Below, piece after piece: positions 37,477 through 64,000 of a stretch of DNA of 64,000 nt; position 1 is the stretch's first letter, and each line of letters opens with the position of its first letter. A program made the translations under genes and the position numbers. This DNA is from Prochilodus magdalenae (taxonomy: Eukaryota; Chordata; Actinopteri; Characiformes; Prochilodontidae), in contig JAMWET010005473.1 of NCBI GenBank assembly GCA_024036415.1, positions 1 to 64,000 on the forward strand, read 5' to 3'. The notes below the pieces were generated by a model. The model was not told the origin of the DNA. It ran no database searches and saw nothing but the letters and a program-made list of their open reading frames with translations.

Positions 37477-38474
37477 GAGAGAGAGAGAGAGGGTGAGAGA
37501 GAGATGAGTGAGAGTGAGAAAAGAGATCTGCAGAGAGAGGATGAGAGTGAGAAAGATGGGCTACTTACAGAGCGAGAGTTGAGAGAGAGAGAGAGGTGGT
37601 GGTGCGAGCTCCTCTCTTCAGAGAGCCGTCAGAGCGATCCATGGAGTCGGAGCTGGGAGGGAGAGAGAGAGAGGGTGCGAGTGAGAAAGAGAGAGAGAGA
37701 GAGAGTGTGAGAGTGAGAGTGAGAGAGAGAGAGAGGGTGAGGGACATTGAGAGTCCCCAAAGAGAGCAGGATATGAGAGCCTGTACCAGCTGCAGTATCA
37801 GAGGGTGAGGTTTGGATTAGGAAGTGGTCAGAAAGACACCCCAGCCTGAGTTAAAGATGCTAGTTAGCTTGCTGAGAGTCGGGATCCTTGGGAAGGGAGT
37901 GAAGAGTGCCGACATCCCCTTCCCAGCCTGGAACGCTGGAGTTCTCCACATGGTCCACCGTGTTGGTTCTGTAGCTCCGTTGTGGTTGTATGTAGATGTT
38001 GGGGGTGTGAATATTAATGAGCCGGTTCCGATACAGTGTTGGATTTGGGAATGGGCCTTTTACCCACTTCTTTTGGAAGTGCAGGATTTGGATTTGTAGG
38101 AGGAGGAACAGTGTTGAGGGTCCCGGTTTGTGGGTTCTAGGTACTGGATTCTCCTCCTTCAACTACGACAGTGTACGTACAGCTTCACAGTCTATGGCAC
38201 CTTTAAACCCGTGCTGAGTGTGCAGTGCTGTGAGTGGTTATGTTGAGTCCAGATGTTGGAGCGACTGTGCTTGTTGGGTCCCGGGTGCCGATCGGAGCCG
38301 ATGAGCCTGATCCAGGTGTTCAGATGTTTTTCCTGATGCTTCTTATTGGTCTTCCTCTGCAGTGTGTTCTCCTGTTTGCCAAAACTCAAAGTTCTGGATG
38401 GCATTCCAAAGCTCCCAGACGACTCTGTGCCTCCGAAACTCCCAGCATCCTCCAGGCTCTGCATCATTCTGTAA
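26802..38474 (+). CDS. Leucine-rich-repeat protein gene (7 exons, 285 aa)
   Basis: Exons 26802-26857, 29146-29275, 33042-33135, 34457-34581, 36113-36255, 36755-36952 and 38363-38474 join in phase to 858 bases. Residues 1-62 are Ser/Thr-rich (ending [11 protein letters not shown]), 94-135 are acidic/Arg-rich and predicted disordered. Residues 136-250 hold about five LRRs of the LxxLxLxxN type ([52 protein letters not shown]), closed by a cap-like [19 protein letters not shown]. There is no signal peptide or membrane segment, so the protein is probably cytosolic or nuclear. LRRs of this kind mediate protein binding; the function is unknown. Lying between serpini1 and golim4, it may be the intact counterpart of the human pseudogene I recall as LRRC77P (from memory, unverified). 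Exons 5-7 are the surest; exons 1 and 3 rest on splice phase. Confidence 0.8.
26978..27042. repeat. (GT)n microsatellite, LRR gene intron 1
   Basis: A GT-rich tract with TATG and GAGT interruptions lies 120 bases after the exon 1 donor. Confidence 0.8.
27571..28585 (+). repeat. 42-bp minisatellite, about 24 copies, LRR gene intron 1
   Basis: The unit contains 'ctggccactttattggaaac' followed by 'acctcccttgggcttccact' and repeats every 42 bases. Since 42 is divisible by three, the + strand is open for 371 codons with a 14-residue repeat ([14 protein letters not shown]). The same unit occurs in reverse at 61255-61365, and a related single copy at 21870-21900. Confidence 0.95.
28586..29145. other. 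LRR gene intron 1, 3' part
   Basis: Contains repeats of 'aaccattaaagaacc'-like sequence and an AT-rich (TTAA) stretch near 28965-29010. No exon is seen until the exon 2 acceptor. Confidence 0.4.
29146..29275 (+). CDS. LRR gene exon 2
   Basis: A pyrimidine tract and 'ctgcag' acceptor precede it; the donor 'ccggtaag' follows. It encodes a Ser/Thr-rich segment including [20 protein letters not shown]. Phase 2 in, phase 0 out. Confidence 0.75.
29368..30112 (+). mobile_element. Non-autonomous Tc1-like element, copy 2 (LRR gene intron 2)
   Basis: About 90% identical by eye to copy 1 over its length, with the same internal deletion and the same broken DDE frame ([13 protein letters not shown], then C-terminal GGPTPY). 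Its right inverted repeat is truncated. Confidence 0.85.
30414..30722 (-). pseudogene. Tc1-like transposase N-terminal fragment
   Basis: The - strand frame contains [20 protein letters not shown] and [10 protein letters not shown], resembling the second helix-turn-helix of Tc1-type transposases. No DDE catalytic part follows, so this is a fossil. It is a different family from the three deleted copies. Confidence 0.55.
30723..31850. other. LRR gene intron 2, middle part
   Basis: Mostly unrecognised sequence. It contains (TTCA)n near 31495-31520 and short AT-rich patches. No exon consistent with the phase of exons 2 and 3 is seen. Confidence 0.35.
31850..32900. mobile_element. Interspersed DNA-transposon-like repeat containing a GC-rich minisatellite
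   Basis: The flanks (31855-32215 and 32830-32890) carry matching motifs such as 'gtggtggatcattctcag' and 'ggtggacgattctcagtcc' with 'cagtgac'. This pattern is common in abundant fish repeats, in my recollection. The internal array is listed separately. The family is not assigned. Confidence 0.5.
32216..32826. repeat. GC-rich minisatellite 'acaggaacgctgcc'
   Basis: Units of about 12-14 bases (cacaggacgctgcc, ttcaggacgttgcc and similar) form higher-order blocks of about 85-170 bases. For example, 32500-32660 is repeated at 32690-32770. Open frames across it on both strands are artefacts. Confidence 0.9.
33042..33135 (+). CDS. LRR gene exon 3
   Basis: It lies between a pyrimidine-rich acceptor (AG at 33040-33041) and donor GT at 33136. 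Read in the phase set by exons 2 and 4 it gives [19 protein letters not shown]. Two alternative acceptors (33051, 33060) break the phase. Confidence 0.6.
33350..34345. mobile_element. Fold-back element filling LRR gene intron 3
   Basis: Two imperfect inverted arms of more than 200 bases, about 33415-33655 and 34025-34275, pair through 'gctgataagatgagttac' / 'gtaactcatcttatcagc', 'gggctctaatgttagctagc' / 'gctagcattagagccc' and 'ctttgtggagacc' / 'ggtctccacaaag'. Weaker pairing continues outward to about 33350 and 34345. There is no transposase frame. Confidence 0.75.
34457..34581 (+). CDS. LRR gene exon 4
   Basis: It encodes the acidic/Arg-rich linker [20 protein letters not shown] and [14 protein letters not shown] before the LRRs. 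Acceptor 'tttcag' ends at 34456; donor at 34582. Phase 1 in, phase 0 out. Confidence 0.8.
34840..35012. repeat. AT-rich (TAA)n/(TTA)n microsatellite, LRR gene intron 4
   Basis: Alternating TAA and TTA triplet blocks, with complementary halves around 34910-34950. Asn/Ile/Tyr frames are artefacts. Confidence 0.9.
35203..35700 (-). mobile_element. Non-LTR retroposon-like repeat with short tandem 3' tail
   Basis: On the - strand the sequence ends in 'gacaataaagttgaatctaa' followed by TCTAA repeats (35203-35241), a tail type seen in fish L2/Rex-like LINEs. The upstream part (35520-35700) is GC-richer and may be coding remnant. Family assignment is from memory. Confidence 0.5.
36113..36255 (+). 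CDS. LRR gene exon 5
   Basis: It encodes residues 136-182, starting [18 protein letters not shown] and containing [19 protein letters not shown], the first two LRRs. The acceptor has a strong CT tract; the donor is at 36256 (phase 2). Confidence 0.88.
36755..36952 (+). CDS. LRR gene exon 6
   Basis: It encodes residues 183-248 with three LRRs ([39 protein letters not shown]). The donor 'cggtgaga' at 36953 runs straight into an 800-base (GA)n tract. Confidence 0.9.
36953..37765 (+). repeat. (GA)n microsatellite at the exon 6 donor, LRR gene intron 6
   Basis: The tract is nearly pure GA with GT and GGGT interruptions, starting at the 5' splice site itself. Arg/Glu/Ser frames over it are artefacts. 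Confidence 0.95.
37780..38180. repeat. Dispersed repeat copy in LRR gene intron 6
   Basis: Bases 37872-38000 match 20705-20830 in the same orientation, including 'ggaacgctggagttctccac' and the following stretch to 'gtatgtagatg'. The left part resembles the start of the window. Confidence 0.65.
38363..38474 (+). CDS. LRR gene exon 7 with stop codon
   Basis: It completes the LRR cap ([20 protein letters not shown]) and a short tail, with TAA at 38472-38474. Acceptor AG is at 38361-38362. Fragments of this exon reappear in the mosaic at about 39190-39345. Confidence 0.88.
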
Positions 38475-38601
38475 CGTCGGCAGGGTCACGTCCTGTCCAG
38501 CACAGACAGGAAACAGCACAAGCCATCATCAGACCTACCGTACTGTACCGGAGACTCCTCCCCTTTTGAGCCGCACTGTTTGTATCTGACCGGCTGAGAC
38601 G

Positions 38602-38607
38602 AATAAA
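38602..38607 (+). terminator. Polyadenylation signal of the LRR gene
   Basis: AATAAA 128 bases after the stop, followed by a T-rich and GT-containing segment (38617-38635). The same signal and its flanks recur at 39494-39499 in the mosaic. Confidence 0.7.
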
Positions 38608-38667
38608 GCACTGCTATTTTTGTACGGTCTGGGTTTCATCTTATTCCTGCTCAAAATGTGCCCTGCC

Positions 38668-38733
38668 ACTCGCTCCAGAGACTCGCTCCAGAGACTCGCT
38701 CCAGAGACTCGCTCCAGAGACTCGCTCCAGAGA
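38668..38733. repeat. 13-bp tandem repeat 'actcgctccagag', 5 copies
   Basis: Perfect 13-base units just downstream of the LRR gene's poly(A) signal. Confidence 0.9.
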
Positions 38734-38810
38734 CACACTCCACTACAGAGGGGGATGTAATCTTTTAAAAACCTTTCAGTGGTAGGAAACTATTTGGGAA
38801 TCAGCCTATT

Positions 38811-40070
38811 ATTCCACTATCCACTATGAATTATTGCAGGATTTACTATGAATTATTCAGATTCACTATGAACATTCAGTATCCACTATGAATTATTCAG
38901 TGGGTTCTACTATGAATTATTTCAGCCTTCAACTATGGATTATTAGTATCCACTATGAGTTATTCACATCTACTATGGCACCTTTCAGCACCCGTACTAT
39001 GAGTTGTTTCAGTGCTGTGACTATGAATGTTTCAGCATCACAGAATTATGGAGCATCTACTATGAATTATTCAGTATCTACTATGAATTATTCAGCAGCC
39101 CACTATGAATTATTCAACATCCACTATGGATTATTCAGCATCCCACTATTTTATTCATGCTCTACTATGAATTGGTCAACATTCCTATGGATTCTGCAGT
39201 TGTGTTCTATGAATTTTGCATCCAATGAATTATTCAGTATTTATGAATATTCAACATCCACAAAAGCTATTCAGATCCACTATGAATTATTCAGCATCCA
39301 CTATGAATTCCCCAGCATCCTACATGAATTATGCATCACTATCTGTATTCAGTCAGCAGGGTCACATCCACTATGTCCATTACAGACTATGAATTATTCA
39401 CAAGCCACATGGTCAGTATCCTACTATGAATATTCAACATGGAGACTCCTGGATTATTCAGCCGCACTATCTTGTATCTGACCATTCTGAGACGAATAAA
39501 GCACTGCTATTTTTGTTCAGTATCTAGGGTTTCATCTCATTATGCTCACTATGGATTATTCAGCATCCACATGAATTATTCGACATCCAGAGACAGAGAT
39601 TATTCAGAATCCACTATGAATTATTCAGCATCCACTATGGATTATTCGGCTTCCACTATGGATTATTCAGTATCCACTATGAATTATTCAGCATCCACTA
39701 TGGATTATTCAGCATCCACTATGAATTATTCAGCATCCACTATGGATTATTCAGCATCCACTATGGATTATTCAGCATCCACTATGGATTATTCCTCATC
39801 TACTATGAATTATTCAGCATCCACTATGGATTATTCAGCATCCACTATGGATTATTCAGCATCCACTATGAATTATTCATTATCCACTATGAATTATTCC
39901 GCATCTATTGTGAATTATTCAGCATCCACTATGAATTATTCCGCATCTATTATGAATTATTCAGCATCCACAATGAATTATTCAGTATCCACTATGAATT
40001 ATTCAGCATCCACTATGGATTATTCAGCATCCACTATGAATTATTCGACATCTACTATGAACGGACTGAC
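38811..40070. repeat. 21-bp minisatellite (array 2), partly mosaic
   Basis: The unit 'cactatgaattattcagcat' plus 'c' is the reverse complement of array 1 at 1429-3426. From about 39595 to 40062 it is pure and open on the + strand (STMNYSA repeats). From about 38834 to 39595 it is interleaved with pieces of the LRR gene's 3' end (see findings). Confidence 0.92.
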
Positions 40071-40079
40071 TGTAGAGCA

Positions 40080-41640
40080 GCGTGGCTTATCCACCTCCCA
40101 GGCTGCAGACGCTGCTACATCGTCCCGTTCACAGTCTCCCTCACCTCCGTAACGCCGGGTTCATCCTTTCAGCGGCGCTTCATTAATTTATATGTACTTC
40201 AGTGTTGTGTTTTAATTTTGGTGTGGGTTGCAGCTCCTCTGAAACCTGAGCTGAGGACACATCAGGACAGTGAGGAGAGAGGAACAGAGAGAACAGAGAG
40301 GAGAAGAGAGTGTGGGGAGGAGAGTAATCTGTCGGGTGCTCACCGGTCCAAAACTGAGCTTACTGATTTGGATGGGGGCTGAACTGTATTTGGCAAGACA
40401 GTGTCCCCCACATGTCTAAGCCCTGGGGCCCCATTCACCTATGGGAAATAAATTAAACCAGAACTGTACGTCACTAAACGACTGATCACAAAGCTGCACA
40501 CTAGCTCGACACTTCAGAACTCTCTGGGGTCGGAATGGTGTCCGAGTCCTTCTCCCCCCACCCCCCCACCCTGAGGGAGTCAACACCACCATCTCCTCCT
40601 CAGAGCACCTGGAAAGAAGTGAGTACAAACGTATGTAGTGTTTATTGAATACAGTGTCTTAGAACAGATGAACTTTGACCTTACAGATTGTTCTTTGCAT
40701 TATTATTATTATTATTACTACAATGAATAATCAAAGTCAAGCGGGGAGAGCGACTACCGCACACGGTGAAGTAACATTTGGCATCAAAATAAAAGAGAAA
40801 ATCAAAGATTTTACTCATAAAAAAACACCTGACATAATAAATACAACAGCTCTTTGTAGTGACATACATTCAAAACGAGAAACCGCCCGCGCCGCCCGCC
40901 GAGCGAGTCTACAGGCACTCCGTCTGCCACGTCACGCAATCAGAACAGCAGATAACAAACAGGAAGAGGCCGCCCGGGCACTGCCGAACCGGCGGGTGGG
41001 CTTCACTGCGCAGTGCTGATAGAATAAGACCAGGCAGTATGACTCTGATCCCTGTTAGCGAGTCAGCGTGAGGAATTAGCCTAGCATGAACTAGCATGTT
41101 GACTTTCACCCCAGGTTGGTACCGTGGCCAGTGCCAACATAAGCCACTGTAAGTTCGAATCTAAGAGCACTTTTAGTGTTATGTTAATAGGTCAAAGGTC
41201 AACTTTCCACCTGGCCTACAGGTGAGCAGAATGATGAGCATCTGTAAGTAGTTCTTATTACAGTTTTAAGAAGCTGCTCTACTTGTTCCCAATGGGTTAG
41301 AACCTGGAGCCTGCGTCTTTGGAGCCATGGCTGGGAAGTCAGAACTACCCAGAACCCGCAATGACTGGAGTCAGTGATGTGCTGCTACAGAGCACTCAGA
41401 GATCACTCTGTAACTCGGGTCGTCAGGGTTTTTGTTTTTGTAGACTCATTTTAGGAGCTTATGTTAGAAAGTCATCACTGTGGTTAAAAAAAAAAAAAAT
41501 TACATTTTGTCTCATGAAGATTTCAGATGTGTAGCTAGCAGAGCTATTACAGTCTACTAAAACTAATACTAAACTAAAACTAGCCGTGACAAAATACACT
41601 TATTAACTTAATATAAACATAGTCTTCATAAACACAAAAA
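40080..41640. other. Intergenic between the convergent LRR gene and golim4
   Basis: Includes an A/G-rich patch at 40265-40320, a (TTA)n run near 40700 and a GC-rich stretch at 40880-41010. Frames are short and without recognised domains. Part may be golim4 3' UTR; its end could not be placed. Confidence 0.35.
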
Positions 41641-41644
41641 CTCA

Positions 41645-41885
41645 AAAAAACTAAAACTATTACTGCACATATAAAACTAAACTAAAACTATTACTGCCCA
41701 TATAAAACTAAACTAAAACTATTACTGCACATATAAAACTAAACTAAAACTATTACTGCACATATAAAATTAAACTAAAAAAACTTACTGAACCTATAAA
41801 ACTAAACTAAAACTATTACTGCACATATAAATCTAAACTAAAACTATTACTTGCCCTATAAGACTAAACTAAAACTATTTCTACA
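41645..41885. repeat. 31-bp minisatellite, about 7 copies
   Basis: The unit 'ctaaaactattactgcacat' followed by 'ataaaactaaa' repeats every 31 bases with small changes. Confidence 0.9.
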
Positions 41886-42307
41886 GATTTTAATTTGTAT
41901 ATGTAAATATCTCAACTATCTATATTGTATATTACAGCTCTTTTATTATTTTATTAAATTACAATGACTAAACTGAATAAAAGGAGTCTATTCTATACTA
42001 AAACTAAACCGAAATCCAAAACCAAATTGAAAAATAAGAGTAATTTTTAAACTGTAATAACTCTGGTAGCTACTTTTAATTATTCAAATGTTCATGTATG
42101 ACATGGTGTGAAAAACTCAACACCTCTGGTGTTCAGATGACCAGTTCAGGCGATACAGGGTGAATCGCAGGAGCGAACCCTCACCCTGGGTTAGCCGGTT
42201 TACATCCTCCTCACTCGGTAATGATCTTACACAGCACAGCTCCCAGTATACAAACCTGCTGGAGTGGTGTTCAAACAGCCGGTCACAAACCACTCCATGC
42301 CTGCTGG

Positions 42308-42662
42308 GCTAAGATAAAACTGGTCTAAACTGGCCTTAGCCGGTTAATGCTGGTCTAAACTGGTCTAAACTGGCCTTAGCCGGTTAATGCTGGTCTAAAC
42401 TGGTCTAAACTGGCCGTAGCTGGTTAATGCTGGTCTAAACTGGCCATAGCTGGTTAATGCTGGTCTAAGGTGGCCTTAGCTGGTTAATGCTGGTCTAAAC
42501 TGGTCTAAACTGGCCATAGCTGGTTAATGCTGGTCTAAGGTGGCCTTAGCTGGTTAATGCTGGTCTAAACTGGTCTAAACTGGCCATAGCTGGTTAATGC
42601 TGGTCTAAGGTGGCCTTAGCTGGTTAATGCTGGTCTAAACTGGTCTAAACTGGCGTAAAGCG
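42308..42662. repeat. Minisatellite 'tggccttagctggttaatgc'
   Basis: Modules of 'tggccatagctggttaatgc' and 'tggtctaaactggtctaaac' alternate, giving units of about 28, 40 and 68 bases. Confidence 0.9.
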
Positions 42663-45523
42663 TCCTTGGGTATGTGAAAGTGGAAGTTCTAGAATAATTC
42701 TATTCTACTTCTACAAGAAATTCTAGAAATAGAATAGAATTATTATTAATATTAATAAGCTGTTTTTGCTGGTTTACTCTGGTCTAAACTGGTTTTTGCT
42801 ATGTCTGAAATGGTCCAAGATGCTGGTTTATGGTGACCAGCATAACAAACTGGTGCCACCATACTAGCATCCGAAATGCAATACATCACTGCTGCTGAGG
42901 CGAAGCCCTGTGTCTCCAGGATAATAATTTTACAGGAGAAGAAAAAACAACACGTATTTACTTTTAATGCAAGTCAATGGAACCAGACGTCTCTCCATGT
43001 TATTCTGAACCACTTTGTTTTGAATCATCATGAAATTTACACACAATGTAAAGAACAACAGGAGCTTCCGTATTATTACCAATACACAAACGTCAAAAAC
43101 AGAGATACGAGGTTTTGCTCCAACAGCAGTGAGGCGCTGGTGACCGGGCTGCTGGTTTTCCTAGCAGGGCACTGTGACGCTGCTCATCAAATAATATTAC
43201 ATAACGTGAGCCGCTGGTTTGGTGCAGCTTAAGTTCCCACTTTTAAAAGATCTCAGAGGATCCTGGAGCCACACCTGGAGGAAAACGCAGGCAGGACAGA
43301 ATGGATCTGCTTTGGATCACTGTAGGACACAGGACACGACAGCGGTGACTTTCAAAACACCACATACAGATAAATGGATTTGGCCTGGGGGGCCGGCTGC
43401 AAGCAAGGCACCGCTTACCACAAGGCAATGCAGGTTACTGCTTGGGGCCCTCGGCCAGAACGGGGGCCCCAGGGGTGAGTGAAAACTCGACAGACTCCGG
43501 AATCGCCACTGAATGACAGAATGACACTAATGTACGGGATGGTCTTGGCAGGCAGCACAGCTCCGGGCTCAGGTGAGGACTGGAAGAGAATCAGGTGAAC
43601 TGAAATGCTACTAGAGTTACCTAGCTAGCCGCATTTAGCTTTGTGCAGCGAGTACGAATCAGCCAATCAAAGGGCAGATAACATACCATGTGATCAGGTC
43701 AAATAACACCGGTATCATAGTCTAATAACATTAGCTAATAACCTGTTAGCTTAATTAGCTACCCAATGTTAACATGATCGCTAACTGGCTATGTTAGCAC
43801 TGTGCTTGGTTAGCCCGGGCTTTTCATTTTCCTCTCTCCCCCTGATGGTTTGAAGATGTAACTGTAAGCTCAGTAACACACTGCAGATGTTGCACAGCTG
43901 AAACAGTACGATCCAGGAAAACCGTGAGCGGCTAACTGTGCTAACTAGTGGGCAGAACTCTTGCGTGTTGCATGCAGCGCTAATGTTAATGTAACTCCTG
44001 ACCTGAATCTCCATTAAAAGCCCAGCCCACAGCGATACTGCCATTTTAGTAAGTGACTCTTACATCCTAAACGCCGACCGCGAACAATGCTGTTACTACA
44101 GAATCACAACACACGAGAGCAGAGAGGTCCGCTTATGATACATAATCCATAATCATACATAACAGAACAAAATGATAGTCATAAGCATCTACATCCATCC
44201 GCCACAAACAATCAACATTCATGTAGTGACCAGGGCTGAGTATCGCAATCCAGTACTTTCATCCTCTCAGCCACCGAATTACTAAAGCACTTCGAACCCT
44301 GCGTCCACACCAGCAGGCGAAAACTGACCCACCACGTCCTACTGAAGTATGTAATTAGTCAAATTTACAAAAAATTTGGCACCTGCCAAATTACACAGTG
44401 ACATCGATTATCTATGCATGTTTTTATTATTATTTTATTTAAACTTTTTAATGTACTTATTTTTTCAAATATTTTATATCAGTTTTTAATAAAAATAAAA
44501 ATAATTTAAATATGAAATTTGTCGATTTGTCCTTCCATGTATACGGCTTATTATCTTTGTTTAATGTCTTTTTCTTTTTATGAAATTTTATATTATTTAT
44601 TTTTAAATCATTTGCTTCATTTGTCTTTCTTTTTTATTACCATTATTCATGTCAATTTTTTAATAAATATATTAATTTAACCAAATTAAATTCCAATTTA
44701 AATTTCTTTTTTCAACAATTTCTGTAGGCTGTAAAATGCTCAGCTTGACATGAGGGCCCTCCTCAATGTCCTCTTAGTGAAAATAAAGTGTAATTGATTG
44801 ATGGATTGATGACCTAATGTGTGAAGGGGCGGGGCTAAACTGCTGCAAGATGAATAGGTGGAGTTTTTTTTTATGACATCACAAATCTCATAAATTCCAA
44901 ACATGCTGTTGTGTTTTACACCATGTATTCAGTATGTATTTCATTTCCACTCAAAACTAAATACTTACGTAAATAATTAAGTACAAACTAAAATCGTCCG
45001 TTTAAAAACCTACATAGTGTTTACACGCTACATGAACTTCCTTCCTTTCAGCGATTCCCACAATATGCGCCTTTAAAGCCACGGGAACTGGAGAGAGTAC
45101 TGAATGTACAATAGGAACAATACCCAGCCCTAGCTAGGACATCAACAGTATACACATAACCGAGAAATCAGGACACCTAACATCAAAGAGACAAATTAAA
45201 TATATGCTTAGGCCGTAAAAAGGCACTTCAGCCGCAAGCTCCTCGAGTCTGAGGCGGGTTTGGTTCCTAACTCGACAGTGTTTGATTTGGACCCACACAC
45301 ATTAAAGGCACAGTTAAGAAGTTGTACAGTATGTCACGGGCGGCGGGTGATCTGTACGCAGAGAGTCCGGCCTCTCGCTCACGTCCGGAGATCTGAGCTC
45401 CTTCAGACCGTAACGTCCCGGCAGGATCTCTGCCTCGTACAGTTTCCCTCTGCTTTCAGTGAGTAAGGTGAATACCATCAAATAGGCCCGGGTGGGGAAG
45501 GTGTGGCGCGACTGGTCACCCGC
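42663..45523. other. Intergenic / possible golim4 3' UTR
   Basis: Mostly non-repetitive. The block 44400-44720 is very AT-rich. Frames such as 42876-43232 (+) and 43781-44044 (-) have no known domain. The first part next to 45523 must include golim4 3' UTR, but no single poly(A) signal stands out. Confidence 0.35.

Positions 45524-64000
<18,477 letters not shown>

Overview
The window is vertebrate nuclear DNA, almost certainly from a teleost fish. Genes are split by GT-AG introns, the intergenic and intronic DNA is packed with microsatellites, minisatellites and Tc1-like transposon fossils, and three genes can be reconstructed exon by exon with consistent splice phases. I cannot name the species.

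Gene order is serpini1 (+), a small leucine-rich-repeat (LRR) gene (+), then golim4 (-). (1) serpini1 (neuroserpin) is complete in coding sequence: eight coding exons, 9476-22529, 419 aa, followed by a candidate poly(A) signal at 23548. (2) An LRR protein gene of seven exons, 26802-38474, encodes 285 aa and has a poly(A) signal at 38602. Its position suggests it may be the intact counterpart of the human pseudogene that I recall as LRRC77P. (3) golim4 (GPP130, a Golgi membrane protein) enters from the right edge. Thirteen exons (the first cut by the edge) run from 64000 down to the stop codon at 45524 and give the last 522 residues. The N-terminal transmembrane part is outside. The LRR gene and golim4 converge. 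This matches the SERPINI1-GOLIM4 neighbourhood of human 3q26.

The rest is repeats. Long arrays include a 21-bp unit (1429-3426 and, inverted, 38811-40070), a 15-bp-based unit (4570-6262), 52-bp and 67-bp units filling serpini1 intron 2, a 42-bp unit (27571-28585), a 59-bp unit (53535-54465, also inverted in serpini1 intron 7), a 30-bp unit (55498-56862), a 14-bp unit (57195-57672), and (GA)n/(TC)n tracts that abut splice sites. Three internally deleted copies of one Tc1-like element, one dead Tc1-like transposase with long inverted repeats, a MITE in the serpini1 3' UTR and several fold-back elements are present. Most long open reading frames here are artefacts of repeat units whose length is a multiple of three.

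I see no new multi-gene system. The most striking signal is a mosaic at about 38834-39595. There the 21-bp minisatellite is interleaved, in collinear order, with pieces of the LRR gene's own 3' end, and a weaker case of the same kind lies at 57463-57550. Both could be assembly-consensus artefacts or real patchwork duplications. Other points of note are a neuroserpin reactive centre reading Arg-Thr instead of Arg-Met, and a 52-bp intronic array that repeats AATAAA about 30 times in the sense direction.
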